Origin: Streptomonospora litoralis
GTDB lineage: Bacteria > Actinomycetota > Actinomycetes > Streptosporangiales > Streptosporangiaceae
Direction: 5' to 3'
Assembly: GCF_004323735.1 (NCBI RefSeq)
Contig: NZ_CP036455.1
Span: forward strand, 4,149,101-4,213,100
DNA length: 64,000 bases
Of this stretch, positions 63,169-64,000 are shown in pieces. Under the pieces are notes generated by a model, which worked only from the letters and a program-made list of their open reading frames with translations, was not told the DNA's origin and searched no databases. The position numbers and the translations under genes are program-made. How positions within the stretch are numbered: the stretch's first letter is position 1; each line of letters opens with the position of its first letter.

Positions 63169-64000
63169 AAGATGCGATTCCCCTCGGGTGGGTCGCCGAC
63201 GGCGTCATCGGCGGAGGCGCTGCCGGCCCCCGGCTCCGCACGCCCCATGTGCAGTATGTCAAGTTCCCCGGCCACGTCGACCACTTCTCCGATGACGATC
63301 ACGGCCGGAGGGCGCACCGCAGACTCGCGGACCACGCGCCCGACGGTGGCGAGCGTGGCCCTCACCGTGCGCTGGGTGGGCATCGTGGCCTCCTGGACGA
63401 GCGCGACCGGGGTGTCCGGCTCGCGCCCGTGCTCCACGAGGGCGGCGGCGATGGCCTCGATCCGCTCCACGGCCATCAGTGCCACGACGGTACCGCCTGC
63501 GCGGGCCAGTCCGGCCCAGTCGACGCTCGACCGCGGATCGTCCGGCGGGACGTGCCCCGAGACCACGTGCACGTCCTGGGCCACTCCGCGGTGGGTGACC
63601 GGGATCCCGGAGGCGGCGGGCGCGGCCAGGGCACTGGTGATTCCGGGGACGACGGCGACGGGCACGCCCGCGGCCGCGCACGCCGCGGCCTCCTCACCGC
63701 CGCGCCCGAACAGGAACGGGTCGCCGCCCTTGAGGCGGACGACGAACCGGCCCGCGCGGGCGTGCTCCACCAGGGTGTCGTTGATGTCCTGCTGGGTCAT
63801 CGCCCGGCCGTAGGGGATCTTGGCGGCGTCGACGATCTCCACCTCGGCCGGCAGCGCCTCCAGCAGCGAGTTGGGGGCGAGGCGGTCGACGACGACCACG
63901 TCGGCCTGGGCGAGCAACTGCCGCCCCCGCACGGTGATCAGCCCGGGGTCGCCGGGGCCGCCGCCCACCAGCGCCACACCCCGGTGGCGCTCGCGCCCGC
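63165..64000 (-). CDS. Uroporphyrinogen-III C-methyltransferase (SUMT), 5' part outside the window
   Basis: The visible 278 residues contain the SUMT core: VALVGGGPGDPGLITVRG at the start, RLKGGDPFLFGRGGEE, VPGITSALAAPAASGIPVTHR and VALMAVERIEAI. The enzyme makes precorrin-2/sirohydrochlorin for siroheme and cobalamin. Its frame is open to the right edge (ending in GRERHRG), so an N-terminal precorrin-2 dehydrogenase domain, as in CysG of Streptomyces, may be present beyond it. The stop overlaps the GTG of the dynamin gene. The C-terminal ~25 residues are divergent and acidic. Confidence 0.88.
   Translation of the reverse strand, partial: GRERHRGVALVGGGPGDPGLITVRGRQLLAQADVVVVDRLAPNSLLEALPAEVEIVDAAKIPYGRAMTQQDINDTLVEHARAGRFVVRLKGGDPFLFGRGGEEAAACAAAGVPVAVVPGITSALAAPAASGIPVTHRGVAQDVHVVSGHVPPDDPRSSVDWAGLARAGGTVVALMAVERIEAIAAALVEHGREPDTPVALVQEATMPTQRTVRATLATVGRVVRESAVRPPAVIVIGEVVDVAGELDILHMGRAEPGAGSASADDAVGDPPEGNRIL

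Overview
The window is chromosomal DNA from a high-GC actinomycete. Base composition, frequent GTG starts and gene order all fit: mreB-mreC-mreD-PBP2-rodA beside a radical-SAM gene, then ndk, folC, clpX, clpP2, clpP1 and tig. That order is conserved in Streptomyces and its relatives. A mycothiol-type DsbA/nitroreductase, an Eis-like acetyltransferase and DUF4192/DUF4233/DUF6507 proteins also point to Actinobacteria. Nocardiopsaceae is my best guess at family, by inference only. I see no phage, plasmid or CRISPR array.

Layout. 1-9100 (minus strand): elongation and cell-wall machinery in one tightly overlapping operon (mreBCD, mrdA/PBP2, rodA), followed by a B12-binding radical-SAM protein and its DUF2344 partner. 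9100-11540: ndk and folC-DUF4233. 11690-14490: a secreted LVIVD-repeat protein divergent from a DUF305 lipoprotein with a small membrane protein behind it. 14570-19100: the ClpXP protease and trigger factor, with a ClgR-like operator in front of clpP1. 19300-21200: tRNA-Pro, tRNA-Gly, a RelE/ParE-like toxin-antitoxin pair and a DUF4064-like gene interrupted by an in-frame TGA. 21500-28560: a nucleotidyltransferase, an ABC exporter, a decayed TnpB, a lysine-tailed [2Fe-2S] protein, an MT0933-like antitoxin, MgtE and a SpoIIE-type phosphatase. 28850-44870: mostly metabolic genes (Eis-like, RpiB, ALDH, DsbA-like, PepN, MalQ, amidase, IlvD) with two MFS transporters in the wider region and a NERD protein. 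44950-54960: HNH nuclease, prolyl oligopeptidase, flavin/F420-type oxidoreductase with divergent AraC regulator, thioesterase, an orphan ESX-like DUF6507 gene followed by an AT-rich scar, an MFS transporter, truncated haemoglobin and EttA. 55000-64000: DUF4192, a membrane diguanylate cyclase, a double transposase scar, two bacterial dynamin-like GTPases, and the siroheme/cobalamin methyltransferase gene to which they are translationally coupled.

How it fits together. Two blocks are clear functional units: the rod complex (MreBCD-PBP2-RodA) building lateral wall, and ClpX/ClpP1/ClpP2 with trigger factor for protein quality control. The dynamin pair is arranged as one operon with overlapping start and stop codons. 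Accessory DNA is limited to short scars: next to the tRNAs, after the ABC exporter, after DUF6507 and at the 3' end of the second dynamin gene. Most genes end in strong GC-rich hairpins, usually without a T tract.
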